11,271 nt of DNA, taken from Rhodospirillales bacterium (GTDB lineage: Bacteria > Pseudomonadota > Alphaproteobacteria > QKFK01 > SZUA-500). Positions 1-7,749 of the stretch are shown piece by piece. The translations under genes were made by a program, and so were the position numbers. The notes below the pieces were generated by a model. The model was not told the origin of the DNA, ran no database searches, and worked only from the letters and a program-made list of their open reading frames with translations. Location: the NCBI GenBank assembly GCA_003252195.1, contig QKFK01000008.1, positions 1 through 11,271 on the forward strand, in the 5' to 3' direction. The stretch's first letter is position 1. Each line of letters begins with the position of its first letter.

Positions 1-807
1 ATCACTATAGCCTCCTTCAAGTTCTAAGGCATGGGCAAAAGTGTGCCCAAAGTTTAGCAATGCTCTTATATTTTGTTCTTTTTCATCTTGCTCTACTATC
101 TCGGCTTTGATTTGACAGCTGGTTTTAACAGCGGTTTTTATTAACTCATAATCTTTGTCATCGCCATAAATTTTTTCACCGTTGTTACAGCACCAATCAA
201 AGAACGACTTGTTCTTGATGATGCCATATTTAATAACTTCAGCGTAACCAGATAATAACTCTCTAGGGAGCAAGGTTTCTAAAAAAGATGTATCTGCAAC
301 AACCAAGCTTGGCTGATGGAATGTGCCAATAATGTTTTTGCCATAAGGGCTGTTAACTGCGGTTTTTCCGCCAACTGAGCTATCAACTTGGGCCAATAAG
401 GTAGTTGGGATTTGAATGAATTTAATTCCTCTCATGTAAATTGATGCTGCAAACCCACCTAAGTCGCCGACAACGCCACCACCAAGGGCAATCAAAATGC
501 TTTTTCTATCCAATTGAGCTTCGCTCATTTTATTTAAAACTTTTTCTAGTGTAATAAAAGATTTTGAATCTTCGCCAGAGTTTACAACAAAGGAAGATGA
601 TATGATTTGTTTTTGAGACAGCTCTTCGGTAACTTGCTGTAGGTAAAGAGGAGCTACGTTGCTATCAGATAAAATAAAAGCTTTGCTTGTGCCGAATAGA
701 GCACGATAACGCATGGGCAACTTGCTTATAGCATTTTCACCAATCAAAATATCGTATTTATGAGAGCTTAGACAGAGTCCAAGCTGGCAGATGTCAGTGT
801 TTTGCAT
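1..807 (-). CDS. aroB: 3-dehydroquinate synthase AroB (C-terminus cut off by window edge)
   Basis: Converts DAHP to 3-dehydroquinate, the second step of the shikimate pathway, using NAD+ and a divalent metal in the cytoplasm. I read 269 codons from the ATG at 807 to the window edge; family members are usually about 360 residues, so the last quarter is missing. Visible hallmarks are the NAD-binding glycine motif GGGVVGDLGGF (residues 109-119), PTTLLAQVDSSVGGKTAVN (134-152), the KNIIGTFHQP stretch (157-166), GYAEVIKYG with a likely metal-ligand Glu190, and NFGHTFAHALE with a likely ligand His255. The third metal ligand of the family would lie beyond the edge. The start overlaps the end of aroK by 14 bases, so the two are probably co-transcribed and translationally coupled. 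The identification is secure. Confidence 0.97.
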   Translation of the reverse strand, partial: MQNTDICQLGLCLSSHKYDILIGENAISKLPMRYRALFGTSKAFILSDSNVAPLYLQQVTEELSQKQIISSSFVVNSGEDSKSFITLEKVLNKMSEAQLDRKSILIALGGGVVGDLGGFAASIYMRGIKFIQIPTTLLAQVDSSVGGKTAVNSPYGKNIIGTFHQPSLVVADTSFLETLLPRELLSGYAEVIKYGIIKNKSFFDWCCNNGEKIYGDDKDYELIKTAVKTSCQIKAEIVEQDEKEQNIRALLNFGHTFAHALELEGGYSD

Positions 808-1363
808 GTTGTTTCTCAAGGTAATTAGTGATTTTACGTAAGGCGCGATTCGCAGTTTTTTGAGGGTGTTCGTTTTGTGATTTAACGGTTACATCAGCTA
901 GGGCATAGGTGCCATAGCGCTCATCAATAAGCTTTTTGAGTTTTTCAACAACGTTACCTTCTGCAAGCAGAGGGCGGTGTGATTTTCCACCTGTGCGCTC
1001 AGCTAAAACCTCTAAGTCAGCTTTTAGCCATAGAGTTAATGCGTGCTCTTTGGCTATTTTGCGAGTTTCTTCACTCATAAAAGCTCCGCCACCACTTGCA
1101 ATTATTTTAGGTTTTCCTTCAAGAAGTCGTTTCATGACACGGCGTTCACCAGCTCTGAATTCTTCTTCTCCATATAATTTGAAAATATCACTTACAGAAA
1201 GTCCGGCTGCTTTTTCTATTTCGCTATCTGCGTCAACAAACTTCATATCTAAAAGTCTGGCTAATCTTTTACCAACGCTGGTTTTGCCACAACCCATTAA
1301 ACCAATCAAAAGAATGGTTTTTTGTTGTATTTTGCTTTTTATTAAACAATTATCGTCTATCAT
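794..1363 (-). CDS. aroK: Shikimate kinase
   Basis: Phosphorylates shikimate to shikimate 3-phosphate with ATP, the fifth step of the shikimate pathway, in the cytoplasm. The 189-residue protein has a Walker A motif GLMGCGKT (residues 21-28), the shikimate-binding Asp in VDAD (Asp45), Arg70 in EEFRAGE, the GGG triplet at 91-93, and a lid with Arg123 and RPLL (130-133), followed by an ERYGTYALAD element with Arg149. Length is normal for a single-domain AroK with a short extra N-terminus. The ATG at 1363 is the only Met before the Walker A motif. It is first in an aroK-aroB pair, transcribed away from the small-membrane-protein/xerD operon, an arrangement familiar from alphaproteobacteria. Whether the symbol should be aroK or aroL cannot be told from sequence; aroK is the usual name beside aroB. 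Confidence 0.96.
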   Translation of the reverse strand: MIDDNCLIKSKIQQKTILLIGLMGCGKTSVGKRLARLLDMKFVDADSEIEKAAGLSVSDIFKLYGEEEFRAGERRVMKRLLEGKPKIIASGGGAFMSEETRKIAKEHALTLWLKADLEVLAERTGGKSHRPLLAEGNVVEKLKKLIDERYGTYALADVTVKSQNEHPQKTANRALRKITNYLEKQHAKH

Positions 1364-1377
1364 GATGTTTGTCAGTC

Positions 1378-1408
1378 TATAGCTTATTTTTAATTTTATT
1401 AAGCTATA
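1378..1408. repeat. Perfect 9-bp inverted repeat in the divergent aroK/operon gap
   Basis: TATAGCTTA (1378-1386) and its exact reverse complement TAAGCTATA (1400-1408) flank a 13-base AT-only spacer. It lies between two divergent transcription units, 15 bases upstream of the aroK start and about 70 upstream of the small ORF. It could be an operator, or a 5'-leader hairpin on the aroK mRNA. It lacks the GC stem expected of an intrinsic terminator, and a terminator would make little sense here. The function is inferred only from its position. Confidence 0.5.
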
Positions 1409-1465
1409 TTTTAGATTTGAAGATATTTTTTATAAATTTATCACATAACTCAAATAGAAACTAAT

Positions 1466-1471
1466 AAGGAG
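1466..1471 (+). promoter_or_regulatory. Shine-Dalgarno site of the 46-residue small ORF
   Basis: AAGGAG lies 7 bases before the ATG at 1479. It is the best ribosome binding site in the left half of the window and a main reason to call the short ORF a real gene. An in-frame ATG at 1473 is too close to this site to be preferred. Confidence 0.75.
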
Positions 1472-1478
1472 AATGGTT

Positions 1479-1619
1479 ATGAGAGGTTTAAAAAAAGCCT
1501 TGTTTACAGTAGTTAGTTGCGCAATTTTGGGCGGAATAGTTTTTGTAGCTTTGTGGGACGTTCCAGCTCCATCTAAAACAACCGAGATAACAATTCCAGA
1601 TTCTCGCTTCCAACAGTAG
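1479..1619 (+). CDS. Small single-pass membrane protein, 46 residues, function unknown
   Basis: This is a short ORF of 46 codons plus TAG. The predicted protein begins MRGLKKALF, has one hydrophobic segment at about residues 8-26, then WDVPAPSKT and a polar tail ending PDSRFQQ. Positive residues before the segment favour an N-in topology with a tail of about 20 residues in the periplasm; it could also be an uncleaved signal anchor. It has a strong Shine-Dalgarno site, and its stop is 8 bases before the next gene, so it looks like the first gene of an operon with the exported protein and xerD. From memory, short proteins with an 'ALWD(I/V)PAP' segment occur at this place in other alphaproteobacteria, but I could not run a search. 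No function is known to me; an envelope role is only a guess from context. Confidence 0.8.
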   Translation: MRGLKKALFTVVSCAILGGIVFVALWDVPAPSKTTEITIPDSRFQQ

Positions 1620-1627
1620 GGATTTTT

Positions 1628-3301
1628 ATGCGCGGGCTTGTCGGAATATTGTGTTGCTGTGTTTTGCTAATGTCACCCGACAGCGCTTTTGCGCGAGATA
1701 ATATAGAAAAAACATCTTTGTCAGATGTAGTTATAGATGATATTGGGCTAGTTGCAAAATTTGGCGATAATATTTGGCAATCTATGGATGCCAATGAGGC
1801 TGGCAATTGGCTTAATAGTTTGCCTCTTAGTAGCAAACGCCCAAGCGTTAGGCAGATTAACAAAGATATATTGTTAAGTGCCTCTCCTGCGCCAGAAAAA
1901 CAGTTAAAAGAGAATGATTTTATAAAGTTAAGATTAGAGCTGTTAAATCAAGCAGGCGAAGTTGCGTCTAGTTTAGCTTTAATCAATTTGATGAATAAAA
2001 ACAAATCAATACAAGATATTGATATAATAAAAAACGATGCTTTAATTGCATCTGGCAAAATAGACGATGCCTGCAAAAAGACATCATATTATTTGAATAA
2101 ATATAAATCATTATATTGGCGTGAAAACTTAATTCTTTGTGATATAGCAGATGAAAACTTTACTAGGGCAGAATTGCAACTAGGTATTATGTCAGATGAT
2201 AAAAAAGCATCTAAGACAGATTTCTTTTATGTGGCAAATGCAATAGTATCAGAACAACTCATAGATTTTAATCGTATTAAAGAGACAACACTGATAATAA
2301 AAAATTTGTTAGCGTTTGCCCCCCTAAATCAGATTAAGAATCTAAACGTTAAAGATCCGTTTTTTACTCTATCACTAGCAAATAACCTTAAGGACGGAGA
2401 TTTAAACAAGCTTATTTGGCAAGAAAAAGCATTGGATTATGGCGTTGTTAGCCATAATGACCTCACTTTACAAATAAAAGAGAATGATTTTGAACCTAAA
2501 GATACCCAAGACCCTTTGTATTGGGCTAGCAAACATTCTAATGACATCAGAGCCAGAATTTTGTTGTATAAAACTGCCGTAAATGCGGATATTCCAACAA
2601 TTAAAGCAAAACTAATTGCTGAAACAATAAAATTATACAAGCTAAATGGGCTTAATTATGCAGGCTTTAGATTGTTTTATGAGCAGATTAAAGATATTAA
2701 ATCTAGTGATGAATTATCATGGTTTTCTCGTTATGCTATTCAAAGCGCGTTGATTAATAGAGACTATGAACTTGCTCAGAAATGGTTGTCAGTAGCTCAA
2801 GAACACGTAGATGATGATAATCAGGCTTTTCTTTCTTATGCGTTGTTGTGGAGACAGGTTAAGATAACCAAGCAATCTAATAGAATTTTTAATACAAATT
2901 CTGCGATTGATCGATCTGACGATGCTCTAGATAAGCTAGGCAAAACAAAAGAGGAAGTCTCTTTGTATAATCAGAATTTATTATTGTTATTAGATGCAAT
3001 AGGAGTAGCTATTAGCCCAAAAGATTGGAGCTATCGCAATCAATATATTGCTGAACCAACCATGTTTTTAGAGGCAAACGAAGAACCTTCTCCGTTATTG
3101 TTAGCTAAATTAAATTATGCCGAGGCCTCATCTGATAAGCTACAAGCAGCTATAATAGCTTCAATAATAGCAGACAAATCTCCAAAAATATTAGAAGGAA
3201 GCTTATCTTCAGCATCTTTTGCAATTAGAGCTCTAAACAAGTCTGGGCTAAATGAATATGCAACTATGATGGCATCAGAAATTATGTCTTCGGTGATGTA
3301 A
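1628..3301 (+). CDS. Exported helical-repeat (TPR-like) protein, function unknown
   Basis: The 557-residue protein has a clear N-terminal signal peptide: hydrophobic GILCCCVLLM core, and AFA at 20-22 as the likely signal peptidase I site. I see no proper lipobox, so it is probably periplasmic rather than a lipoprotein. The mature part is almost entirely predicted amphipathic helix, rich in Leu, Ala, Lys and Asp. Stretches such as DALIASGKIDDACKK (about 137-151) and the Ala/Leu-rich segment near 480-510 resemble TPR-like helical pairs, but I could not identify a canonical repeat array. Cys149 and Cys171 could form a disulfide. No catalytic motif is visible. The start is supported by an AGGGA site at 1618-1622 overlapping the stop of the small ORF. 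The gene ends one base before xerD, so the three are probably co-expressed. I do not recognise a named family; a solenoid scaffold in the periplasm is the most I would infer. Confidence 0.9.
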   Translation: MRGLVGILCCCVLLMSPDSAFARDNIEKTSLSDVVIDDIGLVAKFGDNIWQSMDANEAGNWLNSLPLSSKRPSVRQINKDILLSASPAPEKQLKENDFIKLRLELLNQAGEVASSLALINLMNKNKSIQDIDIIKNDALIASGKIDDACKKTSYYLNKYKSLYWRENLILCDIADENFTRAELQLGIMSDDKKASKTDFFYVANAIVSEQLIDFNRIKETTLIIKNLLAFAPLNQIKNLNVKDPFFTLSLANNLKDGDLNKLIWQEKALDYGVVSHNDLTLQIKENDFEPKDTQDPLYWASKHSNDIRARILLYKTAVNADIPTIKAKLIAETIKLYKLNGLNYAGFRLFYEQIKDIKSSDELSWFSRYAIQSALINRDYELAQKWLSVAQEHVDDDNQAFLSYALLWRQVKITKQSNRIFNTNSAIDRSDDALDKLGKTKEEVSLYNQNLLLLLDAIGVAISPKDWSYRNQYIAEPTMFLEANEEPSPLLLAKLNYAEASSDKLQAAIIASIIADKSPKILEGSLSSASFAIRALNKSGLNEYATMMASEIMSSVM

Positions 3302-3302
3302 A

Positions 3303-4244
3303 ATGAGCGAGAATTATTTTTTAATAGAGGATTTTTTACAGATGTTATCGGCTGAAAAGGGTTTGGCTGAAAACACGTTAGAGGCATATGGACGAGATTT
3401 AAGGTTGTTTGCAGAATATCTTGAAGAGCAAAACAGTAAAAATCTGGATAAGGTCTCAACACAAGATATAAAAAATTATATGGAATATTTAAATAACCAT
3501 GCTTATGAGGCTCGTTCTCAATCTCGTAAATTAAGCGCGATTAAAGAATTTTATGGTTTTTTGTTTTCAGAAAATTCTATTAAAGAAAACCCAGCTTTAA
3601 TGATAGATGCGCCAAAAAATAAAAAGGCCTTGCCTAAATATTTAAGCAAAGACGAGGTGCTAAAATTAATAGATACTGCGCAAAAAGATACGTCGCCCAA
3701 AGGGGTGCGTCTTTATGCTATGGTTGAGATGCTATATGCAACAGGTATGCGGGTCTCAGAATTAGTCGGGTTGCCTTTAGCCGCGGTGGTTTATCAGAGA
3801 GATTTTATAACTATAAAAGGCAAGGGTAATAAGGAACGATTGGTTCCTATGGGTGAGGCTGCACAAAAAGCTATTAAAGCATATTTAGAAGTTAGAGAGC
3901 GTTTTTTAAGAAAGGGTCGAGATTCTAAATGGCTTTTCCCTGCTCCTGCCAAACAAGGCTTTTGGCCTAGAGATAGCTTTTTTAAAGCGCTAAAAAAACT
4001 GGCGATAGTTGCGGGGGTTAATCCATTAAAAGTATCTCCACACGTATTGCGCCATTCTTTTGCTTCGCATTTAGTCGATAATAATGCAGATTTAAGATCT
4101 GTACAGCAGATGCTCGGACATGAGAATATTACAACAACTGAGATTTACACACATATCATGGAAGAAAAACTCCGTTCGCTTGTAACTGAGCATCATCCGC
4201 TTAAAGACATCAATTTAAACAAGTTAAAGTCAAAAAAAACGTAA
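3303..4244 (+). CDS. xerD: Site-specific tyrosine recombinase XerD
   Basis: Acts with XerC at the dif site to resolve chromosome dimers, activated by FtsK at the division septum. The 313-residue protein has an N-terminal SAM-like core-binding domain (about 5-90) and a C-terminal catalytic domain (about 110-295). The full catalytic set is visible: Arg150 (ATGMRVSEL), Lys174 (IKGKGNKERLVP), His247 and Arg250 (SPHVLRHSFASHL), His273 (QQMLGHENITTTE) and nucleophile Tyr282 (IYTHI). The C-terminal TEHHPL tail and LGHENITTTEIYTH segment favour XerD over XerC, as does the neighbourhood of aroK in alphaproteobacteria. It starts one base after the preceding stop with only a weak ribosome site, suggesting translational coupling. 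The length and motifs show an intact core-type recombinase rather than a mobile-element integrase. Confidence 0.94.
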   Translation: MSENYFLIEDFLQMLSAEKGLAENTLEAYGRDLRLFAEYLEEQNSKNLDKVSTQDIKNYMEYLNNHAYEARSQSRKLSAIKEFYGFLFSENSIKENPALMIDAPKNKKALPKYLSKDEVLKLIDTAQKDTSPKGVRLYAMVEMLYATGMRVSELVGLPLAAVVYQRDFITIKGKGNKERLVPMGEAAQKAIKAYLEVRERFLRKGRDSKWLFPAPAKQGFWPRDSFFKALKKLAIVAGVNPLKVSPHVLRHSFASHLVDNNADLRSVQQMLGHENITTTEIYTHIMEEKLRSLVTEHHPLKDINLNKLKSKKT

Positions 4245-4282
4245 AAAGACACTCTTTTTTAAACATATCAAATTTAAAGTCT

Positions 4283-4309
4283 TTGCAAGCTCAAACTATT
4301 ATATATAAT
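4283..4309 (+). promoter_or_regulatory. Candidate promoter of lptF, start site close to the ATG
   Basis: TTGCAA (4283-4288) is followed after 15 bases by a perfect TATAAT (4304-4309). The spacer is short of the ideal 17. A -10 box ending at 4309 would put transcription start near 4315-4318, at the lptF ATG, predicting a leaderless or near-leaderless mRNA. It sits in the only sizeable gap between xerD and the lpt operon. This is a sequence match only. Confidence 0.4.
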
Positions 4310-4317
4310 TCAAAGCT

Positions 4318-5460
4318 ATGCACGGAATAAATAGATACATAATTAAACAAATTTTAGTTGGTTTTGTGATTGTTACCATTGGATTGGTGTCATTAATTTG
4401 GCTCACCCAATCGCTTAACTATATAGATTTGATTTTAGATAAAGGCATTGGTGTAGATTTGTTTTTACGCATGACAATGCTGTTGTTGCCTAACTTTGTA
4501 GTTTTTATTATGCCGATATCGCTGTTTGCGGTGATAGTTTTTGTTTATAACAGGCTGATTTCGGACAGAGAGCTCATTGTTATGAAGGCAGCAGGAATGA
4601 GCCCAGTACAATTAGCTAGACCATCTATAATTACGGCAGCTGTATTAGCCGTTTGGGGCTATTTTATGTGTATTGTCTATGTGCCACAAACAGTTAAAGA
4701 CTTTAGAGAAATGCGCTGGCAAGTTCAACATAATGCCTCACATCTCTTTTTTAAAGAAGGTGAATTTAATAATATTACAAATGGTCTTACGGTCTTTATT
4801 AAGAAGAAAATTGATAACGGAATATTAAGTGGCATCATGATTCACGATGACCGCGTTAAAGATAAAAAAGTCACGCTAATCGCAGAAAATGGCAAGCTAG
4901 TTTATACAGATGATGGTCCAATGGCTGTTTTATCTAAGGGTAGCAGGCAAGAGACATCAGAAAAAGGTGAGCTCTTTTCTATTCTTTATTTTGATGATTA
5001 TTCAATGGAGTTCGGAGCTCTTTCTAAAAGCAATGGCAATAGAATGAGAGACGCCAGAGAAAGAACCATGAAAGAGTTGTTTACTTCAACCGAGAAGAAC
5101 AGCTCCGTCTTAAAAAGAGATGTTCCAAAATTTAGAGTTGAGGGTCATAAAAGATTAACCCTGCCTCTTTATTGCATATCGTTTGCTTTAATTGCATGTG
5201 TGGGTCTATTATGTGGTAATTTTAATCGTAGAGGGCAGAACAAACAGGTTTATATTACGATAGCCTTAATGATTGCGTCTCAGTCATTATCGCTTGCGAT
5301 TGAGAACTTAGCAGTCAAAAACTTAATCTTTGTTCCTTTGATGTATATTAATGTACTTGCTCCTATAGGTGTTTGCTTGTATCTTTTGGTGAAATATAAC
5401 CCAAACAAGCGCAAAGGCGATGTTCCAGAAGATGTACAGGCAGTCACAGATGAAAAATAA
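4318..5460 (+). CDS. lptF: LPS export permease LptF (LptF/LptG family)
   Basis: An inner-membrane subunit of the LptB2FG ABC exporter, which extracts lipopolysaccharide and passes it to LptC/LptA. The 380-residue protein shows the family layout: three N-terminal membrane segments (about 11-30, 53-77, 103-122), a periplasmic beta-jellyroll region (about 130-270) and three C-terminal segments (about 282-300, 311-330, 337-358). The conserved SDRELIVMKAAGMSP loop (82-96), which couples to LptB, is present. The N-terminus (RYIIKQ, then WLTQSLNYIDLI) is typical of alphaproteobacterial LptF rather than LptG. The usual adjacent partner lptG is missing; lptD follows directly with an 11-base overlap. 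There is no good Shine-Dalgarno sequence before the ATG, consistent with a leaderless mRNA from the promoter just upstream. A single gene serving both roles cannot be excluded. Confidence 0.93.
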   Translation: MHGINRYIIKQILVGFVIVTIGLVSLIWLTQSLNYIDLILDKGIGVDLFLRMTMLLLPNFVVFIMPISLFAVIVFVYNRLISDRELIVMKAAGMSPVQLARPSIITAAVLAVWGYFMCIVYVPQTVKDFREMRWQVQHNASHLFFKEGEFNNITNGLTVFIKKKIDNGILSGIMIHDDRVKDKKVTLIAENGKLVYTDDGPMAVLSKGSRQETSEKGELFSILYFDDYSMEFGALSKSNGNRMRDARERTMKELFTSTEKNSSVLKRDVPKFRVEGHKRLTLPLYCISFALIACVGLLCGNFNRRGQNKQVYITIALMIASQSLSLAIENLAVKNLIFVPLMYINVLAPIGVCLYLLVKYNPNKRKGDVPEDVQAVTDEK

Positions 5461-7744
5461 GAGCAAATATATATCGGGTTTGCTTTTGTTGAGCCTAACA
5501 TTGTTACCATCTGCTGTGTTGGCAGAGAATTTGGTGTACGAGCCATATGATGCCGTGCAAGAACTTCCAAGTGCAAAAAAAACATCTGACACGGGTTTTA
5601 AAGCTAGAACAGCTGAACGTATTATTAACAATACCGATATATTGCCTCATGATGATACAGAGGATTCTGAAAAAAAACCGATTGATTTTACGGCTAATGA
5701 AATAACTTATGATAAAAAACTCGGCATTGTAACTGCTAGAGGTGATGTTGAGGTTTTTCAAAAAGGCATAAGCGTAAGAGCTGATACCGTTAGCTATAAT
5801 ATGAAAGAAGATTTTGTAACTGCTTCTGGCAATGTTGTGATTATTCAGCCAGATGGAACAACTACATTTGCAAATTATACCAAGCTTGATGGCGAGATGA
5901 AAAATGGTATAGCTAAAAATATTTTAGTTGTTATGGCAGATAAATCACGTATTGCAGCAAGAGAAGTGACTCGCAAATCAGGTAAACAAAGCCAAATGCG
6001 TAAGGCTGTTTATTCTCCTTGTGATGTTTGTAAAGACAAAAAAAATCCTTTATGGCAAATAAAGGCAAATAAGATTGTAAATAACAATGAAAAACAAACC
6101 GTTTACTATCAACATGCATGGCTAGAATTATGGGGTATGCCCATTTTTTATAGTCCTTATTTGTCACACCCAGATCAAACGGTTAAAAGACGCAGTGGCT
6201 TTTTAATCCCTGCTATTGGGTCTTCTCCAGGGTTAAACTCGTATATCAAAATTCCGTATTATTATGATATTAATGAGCATAAAGATTTTACATTTACACC
6301 TATGATATCTTTTGATCAAAACCCTGTGCTTGCGGGAGAATATAGAGGCTTTTATCCAGATGGTAGCCTAGAAGCAAAAGGATCTTTTACTGAAAATAAT
6401 GAGAATAAACTTCGTGGCCATATAGATTTAAATTTAGTGGATAATATAAATTCTACATGGCGCACCAAATTAGACATGAAGCGAAGTTCAAATAAAAATT
6501 ATTTAAGACGCTATGATATGGATGAAGATTCTGAATCATGGCTTAGAACAGCTCTTAATGTAGAAGGCTTTTATAAACGTAGTTATATGAATATGGGCGC
6601 TTATTCATATCAAGGTGTGCGCAGTGATAACAATAACGATAGAACCCCGTTTGTTGCCCCTGCTATTTATTATAATTATGTTGGTAAACCAGATAAATAC
6701 GGCGCTTATCAAGAAACAACTATTAATACTGCTGTAATAACAAGAAAAACAGGAGCAAAGACCAACAAGTTTAATGCTGAATCAGCATGGAATTTACCAT
6801 ATATTGGACCTGCAGGCGATATGTATAAATTATCAGCTAAAGCCAGAGGTGATTTATATTATGTGAATGATAAGGCTATAGAAAATACTAATGATGAGTA
6901 TGATGGGACGGTAACAAGATTGCATCCAGAGCTCTCTTTAGAGTGGCGCTACCCTTTGGTTAGAGCCGAAAAAGCCTCTCACCAAGTTATAGAACCTGTA
7001 GTTGTTGGTGTGTTATCTCCAAGAGGAGGAGATAAATCGGAGAAAACTCCAAATGAAGACAGTAGAGACTTACAGCTTGATGATACGAATATTCTAGATA
7101 CTAGTCATTTTATTGGTTATGACCGTATAGAAACAGGCTCAAGAGTTAATTATGGAGCTAAATGGAGCATTTATGGAAATGAAGAAGGGCAAGCATCTGC
7201 TTTCTTAGGACAGGGGTATCGCTTCAATTCTGAAGATGATATTTTTCCTGACGGATCTGGTTTAGAGAATGAATTTACCGATTATGTTGGTAATATTTAT
7301 GCTTCTCCAGGTGAATTTCTGAACATGAATTATCGTTTCCGCCTCGATAAAGACACCTTAGATCCTAACTATCAAGAAGCTTATACTTCATTTGGTAATG
7401 ACTTGTTGCGTATGGGGGTTAGCTATCTCTTTATTAAAGGTACAAATGACGATTTTACAGAATATGATGATAGACATGAGGTTACAGCCACATTACGTTC
7501 TAGAATCAACAAGGCATGGTATGCAAATTTATACACAAAGCGTGATTTAGGTGAGAATGGCGGTGTTTTAGAAAACGGTTTAGGTCTAACTTATGAAGAT
7601 GAGTGTATGGTCTTTAATATAAAAGCCAAAAGAGAATATGGTACCGAATATTATGATTATGATGGCGACGAGCCAGAAAATGGCACTTCAATCGTTTTTA
7701 CCGTAGAATTTAAAACTCTAGGCGGAATTAGTTCAGGAGGATAA
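5450..7744 (+). CDS. lptD: LPS-assembly outer-membrane protein LptD
   Basis: The outer-membrane beta-barrel of the LptDE translocon, which inserts lipopolysaccharide into the outer leaflet. I chose the ATG at 5450 because it gives a classic signal peptide (MKNKSKYISG, a Leu-rich core, AVLA as cleavage site near residue 25); earlier in-frame ATGs at 5420 and 5432 would add ten or fewer polar residues ahead of it. The 764-residue protein has an LptA/OstA-like beta-jellyroll at about 77-175 (DFTANEITYD, ARGDVEVFQKG) and the barrel domain from about 225, introduced by LELWGMPIFYSPYLSHPD and RRSGFLIPAIGSS. It has three cysteines in all: Cys191 and Cys194 in SPCDVC, and Cys719 in EDECMVF near the end. 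The start overlaps the lptF stop by 11 bases, implying coupled translation. SurA, its likely folding factor, is next. Confidence 0.95.
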   Translation: MKNKSKYISGLLLLSLTLLPSAVLAENLVYEPYDAVQELPSAKKTSDTGFKARTAERIINNTDILPHDDTEDSEKKPIDFTANEITYDKKLGIVTARGDVEVFQKGISVRADTVSYNMKEDFVTASGNVVIIQPDGTTTFANYTKLDGEMKNGIAKNILVVMADKSRIAAREVTRKSGKQSQMRKAVYSPCDVCKDKKNPLWQIKANKIVNNNEKQTVYYQHAWLELWGMPIFYSPYLSHPDQTVKRRSGFLIPAIGSSPGLNSYIKIPYYYDINEHKDFTFTPMISFDQNPVLAGEYRGFYPDGSLEAKGSFTENNENKLRGHIDLNLVDNINSTWRTKLDMKRSSNKNYLRRYDMDEDSESWLRTALNVEGFYKRSYMNMGAYSYQGVRSDNNNDRTPFVAPAIYYNYVGKPDKYGAYQETTINTAVITRKTGAKTNKFNAESAWNLPYIGPAGDMYKLSAKARGDLYYVNDKAIENTNDEYDGTVTRLHPELSLEWRYPLVRAEKASHQVIEPVVVGVLSPRGGDKSEKTPNEDSRDLQLDDTNILDTSHFIGYDRIETGSRVNYGAKWSIYGNEEGQASAFLGQGYRFNSEDDIFPDGSGLENEFTDYVGNIYASPGEFLNMNYRFRLDKDTLDPNYQEAYTSFGNDLLRMGVSYLFIKGTNDDFTEYDDRHEVTATLRSRINKAWYANLYTKRDLGENGGVLENGLGLTYEDECMVFNIKAKREYGTEYYDYDGDEPENGTSIVFTVEFKTLGGISSGG
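7735..7740 (+). promoter_or_regulatory. Shine-Dalgarno site deciding the surA start
   Basis: A full AGGAGG lies inside the last codons of lptD. It is only 3 bases from the ATG at 7744, which overlaps the lptD stop as TAATG, but 9 bases from the in-frame ATG at 7750. Spacing favours 7750. Confidence 0.65.
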
Positions 7745-7749
7745 TGTTT

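Noticed and set aside
936..1382. 148-codon open frame on the plus strand opposite aroK
   Set aside because: It lies antisense to a clearly conserved aroK with intact motifs, has a Ser/Pro-rich composition typical of an antisense shadow, and has no recognisable domain.
3303..4244. Possibility that the tyrosine recombinase marks a mobile element or integration site
   Set aside because: Its length, XerD-specific C-terminal pattern and housekeeping neighbours fit chromosomal XerD; no att repeats or cargo genes are seen.
4243..4260. Hairpin AAAAAGA / TCTTTTT with a 3-base loop right after xerD
   Set aside because: The stem has one GC pair only, so it is too weak to call an intrinsic terminator with confidence, although termination before the lptF promoter would make sense.
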